64,000 bases of DNA from Paludibacteraceae bacterium (GCA_023227695.1 JALNVE010000001.1:1-64000); one strand, 5' to 3'; counted from the stretch's first letter, positions 15,044 to 23,148 are shown. The notes: a model not told the origin generated them from the sequence alone. A program made the numbers and translations.

Positions 15044-15556
15044 TTAAGAAAACCAAGAAGGGAATTGTGAAATAAAGTTATCAACAAGGAACTTTGTCTT
15101 CATGTCATTAAATGGATACTCAGTAATGTCCTTCGGACTCATAGGGACAATGACAAGAAATTCATCGCCATCAAGATGTTGACCCAAATCGGTTTCTCCG
15201 ACAGCCGCACAGAAAAGGTGCATCTTCTCCGTCGTATAACCCGGACTCAGGAAAAATTCCCCAACCTTTCGAATCATCACAACCTTTCGTCCGGTTTCTT
15301 CTTCGACTTCCCGAACGGCGGCTTTCATCGGTTCTTCATTACCATCAATGCACCCTGCCGGGACTTCAAGCGTTTCTGCATTGGATCCGATACGGAATTG
15401 TTTGGTAAACAAAAACTTATCAGTTGCGGGGCAATAACAAAGAACGGCTACTGCATCCCTAACTCTGACAACTTCCCTCTTAATGAGTTTCCCGTCGCCC
15501 AAATCAACGTCAACACGATCAACCTTCACATATCCGTCATAAACTCTCTCTGTCAT
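15044..15556 (-). CDS. Nudix hydrolase, ADP-ribose pyrophosphatase-like (170 aa)
   Basis: Residues 68-90 are a full Nudix box: G, five residues, E, seven residues, then REVEEETGR. Upstream, a stretch with DAVAVLCYCPATDKFLF and KQFRIG fits the ADP-ribose or NDP-sugar pyrophosphatase branch (NudF/MutT-like), as does FFLSPGYTTEKMHLF after the box. These enzymes split nucleoside diphosphates linked to another group. With the NAD synthetase at 26603-27553 it could act in NAD turnover, which is inference. Confidence 0.85.
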   Translation of the reverse strand: MTERVYDGYVKVDRVDVDLGDGKLIKREVVRVRDAVAVLCYCPATDKFLFTKQFRIGSNAETLEVPAGCIDGNEEPMKAAVREVEEETGRKVVMIRKVGEFFLSPGYTTEKMHLFCAAVGETDLGQHLDGDEFLVIVPMSPKDITEYPFNDMKTKFLVDNFISQFPSWFS

Positions 15557-15574
15557 TATTTTATTCCTTTCCTT

Positions 15575-15805
15575 CTAATTAATATCCGTTCTGATATCAC
15601 GCAACAAACCACAGGAAACAGCAGAAATAACATAATTCACAATTTTATATTCGGCTTCGAGTACCGTCAAATTAAAACTCCGCATCATGGTTGCAACAAG
15701 ACCTTCCAAAGGAAGGGTTCCGTTAATATGGAGGCAAGAAAGTTCTGAACAAATGCTTTTCAGATCAGCCTTTTCAAGATACTTGATAATTTCTACGGGA
15801 TTCAT
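15575..15805 (-). CDS. Unknown helical protein (76 aa)
   Basis: The ATG of MNPVEIIKYL was chosen over an upstream start lacking a ribosome site. The protein is helical; its ending (AVSCGLLRDI) resembles that of the protein at 10387-10620. No family recognised. Confidence 0.55.
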   Translation of the reverse strand: MNPVEIIKYLEKADLKSICSELSCLHINGTLPLEGLVATMMRSFNLTVLEAEYKIVNYVISAVSCGLLRDIRTDIN

Positions 15806-15809
15806 TGTT

Positions 15810-16025
15810 TTACTTCTTTTCAATTGGGTTTTCAAAGGCTAAGGACAGCGCATCTTTAATCGCCTTTTCGGCGACCAGCTTCGCTTTTTCAATTCCTTCA
15901 TTTACCGGACAAAGGACCAACGTATATTTGTGGTAATTAATCCAAGGGATGTCAATCTTATAACAATCTTCTCCCAAGTGGGAATAATATTCAACATAAA
16001 TCGGATTCTTCAATCCTTCATTCAT
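15810..16025 (-). CDS. Unknown small protein (71 aa)
   Basis: Starts after AAGGAAAAAAGAAA. The N-terminal half is beta-rich with several Tyr; the C-terminal half is one long basic-acidic helix. No family recognised. Confidence 0.55.
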   Translation of the reverse strand: MNEGLKNPIYVEYYSHLGEDCYKIDIPWINYHKYTLVLCPVNEGIEKAKLVAEKAIKDALSLAFENPIEKK

Positions 16026-16051
16026 TTTCTTTTTTCCTTTTCCTTATCAGT

Positions 16052-16540
16052 TTAACAATATTCATCTGCCTTTTGATGAAGTTCGTCTATCTTCATTCCG
16101 TCCAATGCTTTAATTTCAGAGACGACTAAGTCTTCCGAACTTGTAACATTAAGTCTGGCCCCCATCCACTCTACGAATGAAAGTTTACTACCGCTTGAAA
16201 GATATTTATCAAGAAGTCCGTCAACGAGTTCACAAGAAATCTCACCGTCTTTTTCCAAATAGATTTCTTCTTGAACCCGATTCATCGACATCAGACTCGC
16301 TTCAAAAGCGGTTCCGAGACCATTTGCAATGTAATAATTTCGCGGTTGGAGCGGGAGATCATTATCTAAATAGCGTTGGTAATCGAAAACAAATCTGCAA
16401 CCGTCTTTTTTGTCAATACATTGGATGACATCCGCAAGCATGCCTTTCTGTCCCCAAGATTCATCCAAAAGCTTATCCGTCAGTCGGACAGTGACTTTCC
16501 CGCATCCCTGAACCACCTGTTTCAACGTTTGAATTTTCAT
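16052..16540 (-). CDS. Unknown protein (162 aa)
   Basis: Opens MKIQTLKQVVQGCGKVTVRL, mixed alpha/beta, acidic in the C-terminal half. It is the first gene downstream of a clear promoter with a hairpin in the leader, so it heads a transcription unit running to about 15044. No family recognised. Confidence 0.6.
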   Translation of the reverse strand: MKIQTLKQVVQGCGKVTVRLTDKLLDESWGQKGMLADVIQCIDKKDGCRFVFDYQRYLDNDLPLQPRNYYIANGLGTAFEASLMSMNRVQEEIYLEKDGEISCELVDGLLDKYLSSGSKLSFVEWMGARLNVTSSEDLVVSEIKALDGMKIDELHQKADEYC

Positions 16541-16560
16541 GTAGAATTCCTTTCTTCAAT

Positions 16561-16578
16561 AAAACCATTTGTGGTTTT
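16561..16578 (-). promoter_or_regulatory. Hairpin or operator in the leader of gene 16052-16540
   Basis: Perfect inverted repeat AAAACCA/TGGTTTT with a 4-nt loop, between the -10 element and the ribosome site. It could be an mRNA hairpin or a repressor site. Confidence 0.45.
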
Positions 16579-16586
16579 GTATTGAT

Positions 16587-16615
16587 ATAGTATCAAAAGC
16601 TTTCTGGTTTGTAAA
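16587..16615 (-). promoter_or_regulatory. Sigma70-type promoter
   Basis: TTTACA, 17-bp spacer, TACTAT, in the gap between genes 16714-17217 and 16052-16540. Confidence 0.65.
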
Positions 16616-16713
16616 TGGCTATTTTAAAAAAAAAAGATAAAGGAATTGTTCAGCAACATTCTCATCATTCTCCGCACAGACATAATCAGATCCAATTACT
16701 TTTTTGCCATCCT

Positions 16714-17217
16714 TTACTTTTTTAACATATCAGTGTTTTTTAACACCCGTGAAATTTTACGAAGTTCTTTTAGAACATTGGTATTCATACGAATAGTTGA
16801 CCCGTATCTCAAAACACCTTCGGCTCCGTCACTATCCATCAAATCCTTAAAAGATCCAAAAGAAATATCAACAGATTCTTTTGTTGCGAAGTTGTTGATC
16901 GTTAACATCGAAAATGGACCGAGATTGTTTTCAGCGAATTCAAAAACAGCATCCAAAGGGGATTGACGTGACCTGGAATCAAATTCGAAAGTCGTAGAAA
17001 TACCATGCCCGCGTACCCGCATAAGGGGATATTTGTGCATCAGCCACAACATGAACTTTTCACGATCTACACCAAGTTTAAACGGCTTGAATGCTTCCAT
17101 CTCTCTAATATTAAAACCGAGTTTCTTAAAAATGGCAGGATTCCTGATGTCTGTTTCGTGTTCATGAATTCTTACTGTTTTCCCATTCGCGTAATTAATC
17201 CAAAATCCATCATTCAT
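16714..17217 (-). CDS. Unknown protein (167 aa)
   Basis: Soluble and basic, with GVLRYGSTIRMN near the C-terminus and a lysine-rich end. GGGAGAAATAAACT precedes the ATG. It lies directly downstream of the RNA ligase gene and probably shares its transcript. No family recognised. Confidence 0.6.
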   Translation of the reverse strand: MNDGFWINYANGKTVRIHEHETDIRNPAIFKKLGFNIREMEAFKPFKLGVDREKFMLWLMHKYPLMRVRGHGISTTFEFDSRSRQSPLDAVFEFAENNLGPFSMLTINNFATKESVDISFGSFKDLMDSDGAEGVLRYGSTIRMNTNVLKELRKISRVLKNTDMLKK

Positions 17218-17255
17218 AGTTTATTTCTCCCATCCTAAATAAAATATCAAAACTT

Positions 17256-18347
17256 TTACTTTACATTTTCCATCATGATTTTTTTCAAAACGATGTCATT
17301 CCAAGGTTGTTTGATTTTACCGTCGAGCATTTGAAACATAAAGCCCGACAATTTCTTATTGTGACCAAGGATTTCCTTCGCCATTTCTTTACGGTTGGTC
17401 AGACATTTGACGTTTTGTTCAACAAATGAATAAGCCGCATCTAGCTGTTCCACCGTGCGGCGATAGGCTTCCTCAACCATCGAAGCGGACAAAGAAACAA
17501 CCTTCGCGATTTCATAATCGCTATCTTCGGTAACTTTCTTGATTAGATCCTCGGCGGTTTTACAACCATTCGCGATGAAATAGTCAACGACGTTTTCAGT
17601 ACTTCCTAGATGGCTTTTCATCCTGTGGAGAGCCAAATAGCTGATGCTTTTGACCTTCTTCAAGATTTGACCTTCACGGGTATAAACGACTACACCTTCA
17701 ATACCTCTGAAAGCTTCAACGGCGTTCACCAAATCCGAAAAGCTTTCGAAGCGGTAGGTTTTTGGACGGTTGACACCAAACCTCTTAGCCTCAATATCCA
17801 AAATCATTTGTGGCAGGTAACTATAATCCTCATGATTGATGATAGCCGTCAACCAAAGCTGGGGAGTCTCCGTTTCTGAAAGGACAATGATATTGCTAGG
17901 AGTTGTCCACTCATAGCAAATACTATATCCGTTATCCAGCCAAGCGTTGTCGAAGGCATCAGGATACTTGGCGATAAGCTCATCAATTTCTTGGCCGTTT
18001 TTCATTTGACGGGCATCAATGGTTCCTCGTGTTCTGACAATCAGTTGACCACGGAACTTGCTGACGAGAAGACAGGAACCGTCGATTTTCTGGACAGCCG
18101 TCATGCTAGGATCGTTAATATCAAACGGTTCGAAAGCAGGTGCTTCTCCGTAATTCGTGAACTTGCGGAAACCCAAGCTAACGGGATCTCCGTCAAGAGT
18201 CCAAATACTGGAACGGAAGATTTTGTTTCCTTCGTTGAACTTGGTCTTGATATCCAATGGCCCGACAAGAACGCAATCAACCCCTGCAAAAACACAAGGG
18301 GTAAGTTTAAAACCTTCTTCTGCTGTTGGGAATCTGTCAATTTTCAT
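17256..18347 (-). CDS. T4 Rnl1-like RNA ligase (363 aa)
   Basis: The nucleotidyl-transferase motif I is KIDGS at residue 87 (adenylated Lys). Motif III is represented by YEWTTPSNIIVL, motif IV by EGVVVY and motif V by LKKVKS, in the right order and spacing; length is close to T4 Rnl1 (374). The C-terminal helical domain resembles the tRNA-specificity domain of Rnl1. T4 Rnl1 reseals tRNA cut by host anticodon nucleases, and the tRNA set in this window suggests a similar job. The start was chosen at ATG 18347. A TTGACA promoter lies just upstream. Confidence 0.85.
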   Translation of the reverse strand: MKIDRFPTAEEGFKLTPCVFAGVDCVLVGPLDIKTKFNEGNKIFRSSIWTLDGDPVSLGFRKFTNYGEAPAFEPFDINDPSMTAVQKIDGSCLLVSKFRGQLIVRTRGTIDARQMKNGQEIDELIAKYPDAFDNAWLDNGYSICYEWTTPSNIIVLSETETPQLWLTAIINHEDYSYLPQMILDIEAKRFGVNRPKTYRFESFSDLVNAVEAFRGIEGVVVYTREGQILKKVKSISYLALHRMKSHLGSTENVVDYFIANGCKTAEDLIKKVTEDSDYEIAKVVSLSASMVEEAYRRTVEQLDAAYSFVEQNVKCLTNRKEMAKEILGHNKKLSGFMFQMLDGKIKQPWNDIVLKKIMMENVK

Positions 18348-18375
18348 GTTGTAAGTTCTTTCTTTCAATGCCGTC

Positions 18376-18405
18376 AATATATCACAGATTAATCTTGGTT
18401 GTCAA
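18376..18405 (-). promoter_or_regulatory. Sigma70-type promoter of the RNA ligase gene
   Basis: TTGACA, 18-bp spacer, TATATT. The -10 element lies 28 bp upstream of the ligase start codon and the promoter overlaps the stop of the upstream gene by a few bases. Confidence 0.75.
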
Positions 18406-18767
18406 GTAGACAAATGCTTTTCAAGAGATTCTTTCATCTTACAATAGTATTTATTAATTACTAGAAATCCTAACTGATAGAAATAAGTTTTTTCAATGTC
18501 TTTGCACCATCTTTCAATTTTCGGGCAATATGAATATCCTTCTGGCCAACCGATTGTATGATTAAAGAAATCCTCAGTAAGATTCCAGTTTTCTCCTAAA
18601 GGAAATAAATAATTTCTAGCCCCTCCGATATCATCAGATTCGAGGAAAGGAATCAAGCCTGCGAGGAATACCCAATCTTCTTCTGTCAGATATTCCGGAG
18701 TTTCCCAAGCCGTTTTCCGACATCCCTTAGAATAAGAAAAGAAGGGGTGAAATTTTTCTTTTTTCAT
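18402..18767 (-). CDS. Unknown protein (121 aa)
   Basis: Start at ATG after AAAGGACTT. Aromatic-rich (many Trp, Tyr, Phe) with WETPEYLTEEDWVFLAG. No family recognised. It is coupled to the gene upstream (7-bp gap). Confidence 0.55.
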   Translation of the reverse strand: MKKEKFHPFFSYSKGCRKTAWETPEYLTEEDWVFLAGLIPFLESDDIGGARNYLFPLGENWNLTEDFFNHTIGWPEGYSYCPKIERWCKDIEKTYFYQLGFLVINKYYCKMKESLEKHLST

Positions 18768-18774
18768 AAGTCCT

Positions 18775-19110
18775 TTAAACGAAAATTTGAGGAACTGTGG
18801 TCTTAAGAACGATTTCATATTCTTTCAGAAATTCTTCCTTGTTTTCAATGGTTCCGAAATCCCATTCAACACTCCATTTCCCAATTCTGCGAAATAATCT
18901 CGTCGAGTTCTTCGAAGTGTGCCAATCATCAGAAATGTAAAAAAGTCCATCGTTGTAGGAAATCAAAAAAGCTTTCCGAATATCCTTTCGGACATTAACA
19001 ACATACCCCAAGACTTTTCCATGTCTTAGGACTTCAAGCGTAGCTTTTTGCAACTGATTAACAATTGATTTGGTTAGCTTGACAGTTACTTTGTAAACTT
19101 CAATTTTCAT
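18775..19110 (-). CDS. Unknown protein (111 aa)
   Basis: The ATG overlaps the upstream stop by 4 bp (ATGA type). A basic, beta-rich first half and an acidic end. No family recognised. Confidence 0.55.
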   Translation of the reverse strand: MKIEVYKVTVKLTKSIVNQLQKATLEVLRHGKVLGYVVNVRKDIRKAFLISYNDGLFYISDDWHTSKNSTRLFRRIGKWSVEWDFGTIENKEEFLKEYEIVLKTTVPQIFV

Positions 19111-19364
19111 AACTTCACCATCACAATCTTTTCGTCCTTGAATAGGATAGTTTCGTCCCAGACAGGAATCAGGCCGATGCCCTTGGGCAATCCTTGTTGA
19201 ACGCAATCTTCTGACCTGTTAGCTTCTGCGAGACGCCTGGCTTCGGTAAGTGCTTTCTTCGGAGACTTGGACATAGCAATGCCATTCCCGCTGACATAAA
19301 GATGTGCAGGCATTCCATAACTGGATCCAGTGCCTTCCGTGACTCTGACAATTGCTTTGAACAT
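19107..19364 (-). CDS. Unknown small protein (85 aa)
   Basis: Basic middle (KSPKKALTEARRLAEANR) inside a beta-rich frame. Preceded by its own promoter and followed by two overlapping genes. No family recognised. Confidence 0.6.
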   Translation of the reverse strand: MFKAIVRVTEGTGSSYGMPAHLYVSGNGIAMSKSPKKALTEARRLAEANRSEDCVQQGLPKGIGLIPVWDETILFKDEKIVMVKL

Positions 19365-19387
19365 ATTTCCGTCCTTTCAATATTCAA

Positions 19388-19416
19388 AAGGTAACATTTC
19401 CTTCCCTGATTGTCAA
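19388..19416 (-). promoter_or_regulatory. Sigma70-type promoter
   Basis: TTGACA, 17-bp spacer, TACCTT, in the gap in front of gene 19107-19364. Confidence 0.6.
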
Positions 19417-19429
19417 TGCCTTTAGGGAA

Positions 19430-19756
19430 TTAAATCTTAACTTTTTGAAGAAAATAGGAAATATAGTCCGGATTGTCTATAATATTCCAAAAGTTAACTT
19501 CTTTGCCGTCCAAAACCATATCTATGCTTGCTTTGGTAATAAAATATTGGTTTTCGCCTTCTATTTTGGCTTCAGCCAAAAGAATTCTGTTTTCAGGTAA
19601 AGAACCGTTTTCTAACCAGCCGGAAATAATATCTGTAGAAATATCAAGGAGAATACCCTGTGATTTGATTCTCCCGTTAATGATGGGGATAAGCAGAAAA
19701 CCGTCAGTTTCTTTATCTTTCACCAAAATCGAATTATAGCGTACTCTTCTGCTCAT
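19430..19756 (-). CDS. Unknown protein (108 aa)
   Basis: AAAGGAGCGTGTT precedes the ATG. Beta-rich with LLIPIINGRIKSQGILLDI. It starts 68 bp from the divergent plus-strand gene, so both share a control region. No family recognised. Confidence 0.6.
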   Translation of the reverse strand: MSRRVRYNSILVKDKETDGFLLIPIINGRIKSQGILLDISTDIISGWLENGSLPENRILLAEAKIEGENQYFITKASIDMVLDGKEVNFWNIIDNPDYISYFLQKVKI

Positions 19757-19772
19757 AACACGCTCCTTTCTA

Positions 19773-19801
19773 TTGATTATTTAATCATTGAAATCTATAT
19801 C
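19773..19801 (+). promoter_or_regulatory. Plus-strand sigma70-type promoter
   Basis: TTGATT, 17-bp spacer, TATATC, reading right, 23 bp before the plus-strand gene at 19825. Confidence 0.55.
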
Positions 19802-19824
19802 AGATAGAAAGGATATCGAACTAA

Positions 19825-20061
19825 ATGAAACAATTCATAACTAAACTTGGTGTCTGCAAAAAGAAACCGGTCGTAATTTCAATTTCAAGAATGGATGATT
19901 CTTCTAATCAAAAACTGATTTTCCATTCCTGCCTTTCCTGTTTATATAGCAGAATAATGATTGATCCTTTTTCCTGTCCTGAATTTAAAGATCAATCAAT
20001 AGAAATAATCGAATCCAAATGTCTTCCTTTCCACTGTGTCGGATTTGGCTTCAAGATATAA
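19825..20061 (+). CDS. Unknown cysteine-rich protein on the opposite strand (78 aa)
   Basis: One of only two convincing plus-strand genes in the window. GAAAGGAT lies upstream of the ATG, a plus-strand promoter precedes it and a strong terminator follows directly, so it is a one-gene unit. It carries six cysteines, including HSCLSCLYS, and a basic N-terminus. No family recognised; a regulator or host-takeover protein would fit the isolated setting, but there is no direct sign. Confidence 0.65.
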   Translation: MKQFITKLGVCKKKPVVISISRMDDSSNQKLIFHSCLSCLYSRIMIDPFSCPEFKDQSIEIIESKCLPFHCVGFGFKI

Positions 20062-20091
20062 AAAAAAGGGCGGAATATTCCGCCCTTTTTT
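20061..20091. terminator. Bidirectional intrinsic terminator
   Basis: GGGCGGAATATTCCGCCC, a perfect palindrome at 20068-20085, flanked by A-tract on the left and T-tract on the right. It ends the plus-strand gene and the convergent minus-strand gene at 20116. Confidence 0.9.
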
Positions 20092-20115
20092 AGAAACCAC
20101 TTGGTTATTCCCAAA

Positions 20116-20337
20116 TTACTTGGTCAAGCCAAGGAACTGATCCCAACCCTTCCAATAGCGAGAATACACGGTCTTGGGGCTCTGCGGCAGGCCGTCGGGA
20201 AGGCGACCCTCGATCTTCGCCCATGAATACGCCTGATGATTCCGGAAGCCGGCCTTGCGGACGATCTTGCGCGCTTCGGCAAAGCCAACGGTCTTGGATG
20301 TTGTGATGTCAGGAATCTGAGTCTTGGTAGTCTTCAT
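20116..20337 (-). CDS. Integrase-repeat-like small protein (73 aa), GC-rich
   Basis: The pattern SWAKIEGRLPDGLPQSP, then VYSRYWKGWDQFLGL resembles the small repeat unit found in some phage and plasmid proteins with P-x-x-P, Y-x-x-x-W and W-x-x-FLG. Its codons are much more GC-rich than those of its neighbours. It has its own promoter and terminator. This suggests strong expression or foreign origin. Function unknown; DNA binding is possible. Confidence 0.65.
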   Translation of the reverse strand: MKTTKTQIPDITTSKTVGFAEARKIVRKAGFRNHQAYSWAKIEGRLPDGLPQSPKTVYSRYWKGWDQFLGLTK

Positions 20338-20426
20338 TGTTTTGTCTTTCTGTTTTGAGAAAGGAGTGGCAGCCCCGTTACTCTGTTCTTTTTTTTGTTA
20401 TTCCTTCTGCCAAAAGAAGATGTTCC

Positions 20427-20455
20427 TAAATAGATTGTTTTAGGTTAATTTTCAA
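20427..20455 (-). promoter_or_regulatory. Sigma70-type promoter
   Basis: TTGAAA, 17-bp spacer, TATTTA, giving a leader of about 80 nt before gene 20116-20337. Confidence 0.55.
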
Positions 20456-20462
20456 TACCTTA

Positions 20463-20909
20463 TTACTTGATGGCATCCTTAAAATAAGCCTCGGAACGCT
20501 CCTTGAAACCTCGAATTTTCACGTAACCGCGATTGGTGCCGGAATAGCGAATGAAGTTTGCTGGAAGGATTCCATCCTTACGGGTCTTGACTTGGCTGAT
20601 CTTGACCTGAAGATTCTTGACCTTCATGAGAGCAGAAACCGAAGACGGAAACTTAGTCGTATCCATTCCACCGTCATCGAGACGTTTCATTACAAGTTCA
20701 ACGGCGGTCTTCATATCGAACTTGTCAGGATTAATACCGGAAGCCTTCTGCGCACCGGTAGGATGGGTGTTGGCGAGGGAATAGGAATAGATGATCTTTC
20801 CTTCATTGTTAAGACCTGAAGCTAAGATTCCGACAGGGGCCATTCGGCCATTCTGATCCTTTTCCTTGATATACTGCATAATGAAACGATTCTTCGGATT
20901 GATGTTCAT
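20463..20909 (-). CDS. Unknown protein (148 aa), GC-rich, own promoter
   Basis: A soluble basic protein starting MNINPKNRFIMQYI; its GC content is above that of nearby genes. AAGGAAGT precedes the ATG and a TTGACA promoter lies 60 bp upstream. Like its neighbour at 20116 it looks tuned for high expression. No family recognised; a DNA-binding or structural role is open. Confidence 0.6.
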   Translation of the reverse strand: MNINPKNRFIMQYIKEKDQNGRMAPVGILASGLNNEGKIIYSYSLANTHPTGAQKASGINPDKFDMKTAVELVMKRLDDGGMDTTKFPSSVSALMKVKNLQVKISQVKTRKDGILPANFIRYSGTNRGYVKIRGFKERSEAYFKDAIK

Positions 20910-20968
20910 ACTTCCTTATACCTTTCTGGTTTTCTTGTTTTAAAGACTTGTGTCTTTTGAATGCAAAC

Positions 20969-20997
20969 AATGTATCAAATGCCGTCATTCTTGTCAA
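20969..20997 (-). promoter_or_regulatory. Sigma70-type promoter
   Basis: TTGACA, 17-bp spacer, TACATT, about 60 bp before gene 20463-20909. Confidence 0.7.
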
Positions 20998-21241
20998 TGG
21001 GGTCTTTTTGTTTTTTTACATTTCTTTTTAGGAATGAAATTTTAAAGAAAGTCCAACGGATTTCCCATCCCGGATCTGACTCTTCGGGATGACTTGATTT
21101 AAAGGTTAAATGAGTAAACAGATACTTGAGAAACCTTTTCATGACTTTACCAACGAGATCCTTCTTTTGATGGTCATAAAGGGAGTTTCCTTTCAAAAAC
21201 CAGACTTCCCAAAATTGTTTGAGATTTTCCACACCCTTCAT
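20975..21241 (-). CDS. Possible small basic protein (88 aa), doubtful
   Basis: An ATG inside the end of the upstream gene opens 88 codons with a coding-like composition (aromatic and Lys/Arg rich), but there is no ribosome site and the frame ends inside the next promoter. It could also be the old C-terminus of the upstream protein after a frameshift. Confidence 0.3.
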   Translation of the reverse strand: MKGVENLKQFWEVWFLKGNSLYDHQKKDLVGKVMKRFLKYLFTHLTFKSSHPEESDPGWEIRWTFFKISFLKRNVKKQKDPIDKNDGI

Positions 21242-21857
21242 ACCAGAACCAAGACATCGGATTGTAATTCTGAAGCAGGTTAACGAAAGAATAATTATCT
21301 TCCTGATAGCGTTGAAATTCTGTTTCCATCGCCTCTTCCACAAGTCCGTTTTTGATAAGGTTCTCTTTCATGTTCCAAGGTAAGCTAAAAATAGAATTGA
21401 AGCATATCCCGAATTTATGACTGGATCCCTGCATCGCTTGCAACGTGCTTTCAAAGACATAGAAACAATTCGGAGCCAATGCCTGAAGATCAAGACTGAT
21501 AAATCCGATCCTGTCCCTATTCTTTAGACAAAAATTTTGAATTTCATCACAGACACAAGGAATATGCCAACGGCAATCCGGTCCATAATGTAAAGCGTTC
21601 GTCTTGACAATACCGTTGCTTCCGGATTTCGATTCATTGTCAACGCCTACGAATTGGGTAGTTGAAGTGATCGCCCCTGTTTTAAGAAGCTGATAGCATG
21701 CCGTCGCCTTGACGTTCTTCGAATATTCACCCGCTGTATCCACAATGATTTTGTCTTCAGGTAAAGGACCTCCGAAGATTTCAATAATCGGATTGGCAAC
21801 ACATTCTTTTCTGAATGCGGCCTTTTTCGGACAGTAATCAAAATTTTTCTTAGACAT
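21174..21857 (-). CDS. Unknown protein (227 aa)
   Basis: Opens with a basic Cys-containing segment (FDYCPKKAAFRKECV). The motif IIVDTAGEYSKNV and the later FISLDLQALAPNCFYVF alternate strand and helix like a nucleotide-binding or methyltransferase-like fold, but no catalytic motif is certain. GGAGATTTCTAAAC precedes the ATG, which overlaps the upstream stop. The abrupt end, with an open coding-like frame continuing in another phase, hints at a frameshift near 21200. Confidence 0.55.
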   Translation of the reverse strand: MSKKNFDYCPKKAAFRKECVANPIIEIFGGPLPEDKIIVDTAGEYSKNVKATACYQLLKTGAITSTTQFVGVDNESKSGSNGIVKTNALHYGPDCRWHIPCVCDEIQNFCLKNRDRIGFISLDLQALAPNCFYVFESTLQAMQGSSHKFGICFNSIFSLPWNMKENLIKNGLVEEAMETEFQRYQEDNYSFVNLLQNYNPMSWFWYEGCGKSQTILGSLVFERKLPL

Positions 21858-22098
21858 GTTTAGAAATCTCCAAGAAGCGCTTATACAGCCTTTCCGTTAC
21901 GGTCTTACGCAAACCGTTGGCAAATACCTGCTGGACTTCTGTAAGCTTTTGGAAAGCCTTATCGTCGGGTCTTGGAAGTCTTCCGTGTCTTGCCTTGAAC
22001 TGTTCCAAAACCCAGAGACTTCGATTAACGGTTTCGTTCATGGGTTTTGGAGTTTCAAAACATTTTACGGGAATACCTTTGAAACTTATTTTTTTCAT
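21850..22098 (-). CDS. Unknown small basic protein (82 aa)
   Basis: Basic and mostly helical, with a KARHGRLPRPDDKAFQKL segment like a DNA- or protein-binding helix pair. It overlaps the next gene by 8 bp. No family recognised. Confidence 0.55.
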   Translation of the reverse strand: MKKISFKGIPVKCFETPKPMNETVNRSLWVLEQFKARHGRLPRPDDKAFQKLTEVQQVFANGLRKTVTERLYKRFLEISKHV

Positions 22099-22212
22099 TT
22101 GTTCACCTTATGACTTAAATTCAGAATCAGGCAAGACAGATAATCGGGAATAGCGTCTGTCCTCCTTTAATGTATGAACTCGCAATGGCGGTAAAAGAAC
22201 AGGTTGTGTGAA

Positions 22213-22249
22213 GACAGGGTGTCGGAATTCCGACACCCTGTCTTTTTTA
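22213..22249 (+). terminator. Strong intrinsic terminator reading right
   Basis: A perfect palindrome GACAGGGTGTCGG-AATT-CCGACACCCTGTC followed by six T in the plus direction. In the minus direction there is no T-tract (TTCACAC), yet the only genes nearby read left. Either it ends an unannotated plus-strand transcript or it acts as a hairpin at the end of gene 22279-23133. Confidence 0.75.
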
Positions 22250-22278
22250 TGGCTATATATATTATTTTATTGTTCTTT

Positions 22279-23133
22279 TTATACTTTCTCCGGGCAAACC
22301 GTTAAGTCTGCGATAACTTCTTCAATCTTTTCGGAAGCACGGCTAAAGACGTTTCCGAATTCCAAGATGCTGTCACGATCTCCGAGAATCTTTTGATAGA
22401 CATCAGCGATATACTTGATTTCTTCCATCTGAACAGTCTTGCCCTTGAGGCGACAAACCTGTTTCGTGACATTCTTAACGCTGTTCATCAGATATGAAAT
22501 TCTCTTAGTAAGATCGTCAAAGACACTGACGGCGGCAGTATCTTTTTCTTCTTCTCCTCCGAAAATCCGCTCGACATAGACACATGCTTCACGTTTGCCG
22601 GCGACTTCTCCAAGAACGGAATTTAAAGCATCGATCTTATTCTTGAAAACGAACGGGATCATATAGACTCCACCAGTTGGCCTCTTGCTTACACCGAAGC
22701 ATTTCCGCACGACATTCTTACAAAGAGTGCGAATGTCTTCACTATTATAGGTGCCGCGACAATTGTCAACCTTGTTAAGAACCTCATCCGCCATCGTTCC
22801 TTCCGCACTGATAGTTCCGGAATTCTTGTCAAGAACGACTTTTGTATTCTGAATGTAACTGGAATTTTCATGTTCTTTGTCAAGACTGATGCCGAGGATT
22901 CCGAAAACAGCCTTATTCTGGGTCTCGCTGATCTTTTCAACGACACGGCGCTTATAACCCCTACGGTTATGAAAACTGTCGATTCCGCGACGCACACATT
23001 CACGGTCGCTAGGGACTCGCATCATATCAGGATCAAGATTATACTTCTGTAAGATATCATGCATTTTCGTAACCCCGATATTGATATCTTCACGAACCAT
23101 CCACCAGACATTCAACAAACCAAGTTCATTCAT
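22279..23133 (-). CDS. Unknown conserved phage protein (284 aa)
   Basis: Opens MNELGLLNVWWMVREDINIG; the middle holds PTGGVYMIPF, the second half is helical with long Lys/Glu runs, and the end is acidic. The start (LG-x-x-N-x-WW) and overall build resemble a phage family of about 300 residues that I think is catalogued as DUF6744, but I am not certain. A promoter with a palindrome in the leader precedes it. Confidence 0.6.
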   Translation of the reverse strand: MNELGLLNVWWMVREDINIGVTKMHDILQKYNLDPDMMRVPSDRECVRRGIDSFHNRRGYKRRVVEKISETQNKAVFGILGISLDKEHENSSYIQNTKVVLDKNSGTISAEGTMADEVLNKVDNCRGTYNSEDIRTLCKNVVRKCFGVSKRPTGGVYMIPFVFKNKIDALNSVLGEVAGKREACVYVERIFGGEEEKDTAAVSVFDDLTKRISYLMNSVKNVTKQVCRLKGKTVQMEEIKYIADVYQKILGDRDSILEFGNVFSRASEKIEEVIADLTVCPEKV

Positions 23134-23148
23134 AGTTCCAAACCTTTC

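Noticed and set aside
22213..22243. Transposon end or attachment site
   Set aside because: The perfect inverted repeat is followed by a T-tract, which fits a terminator; no transposase or integrase lies nearby.
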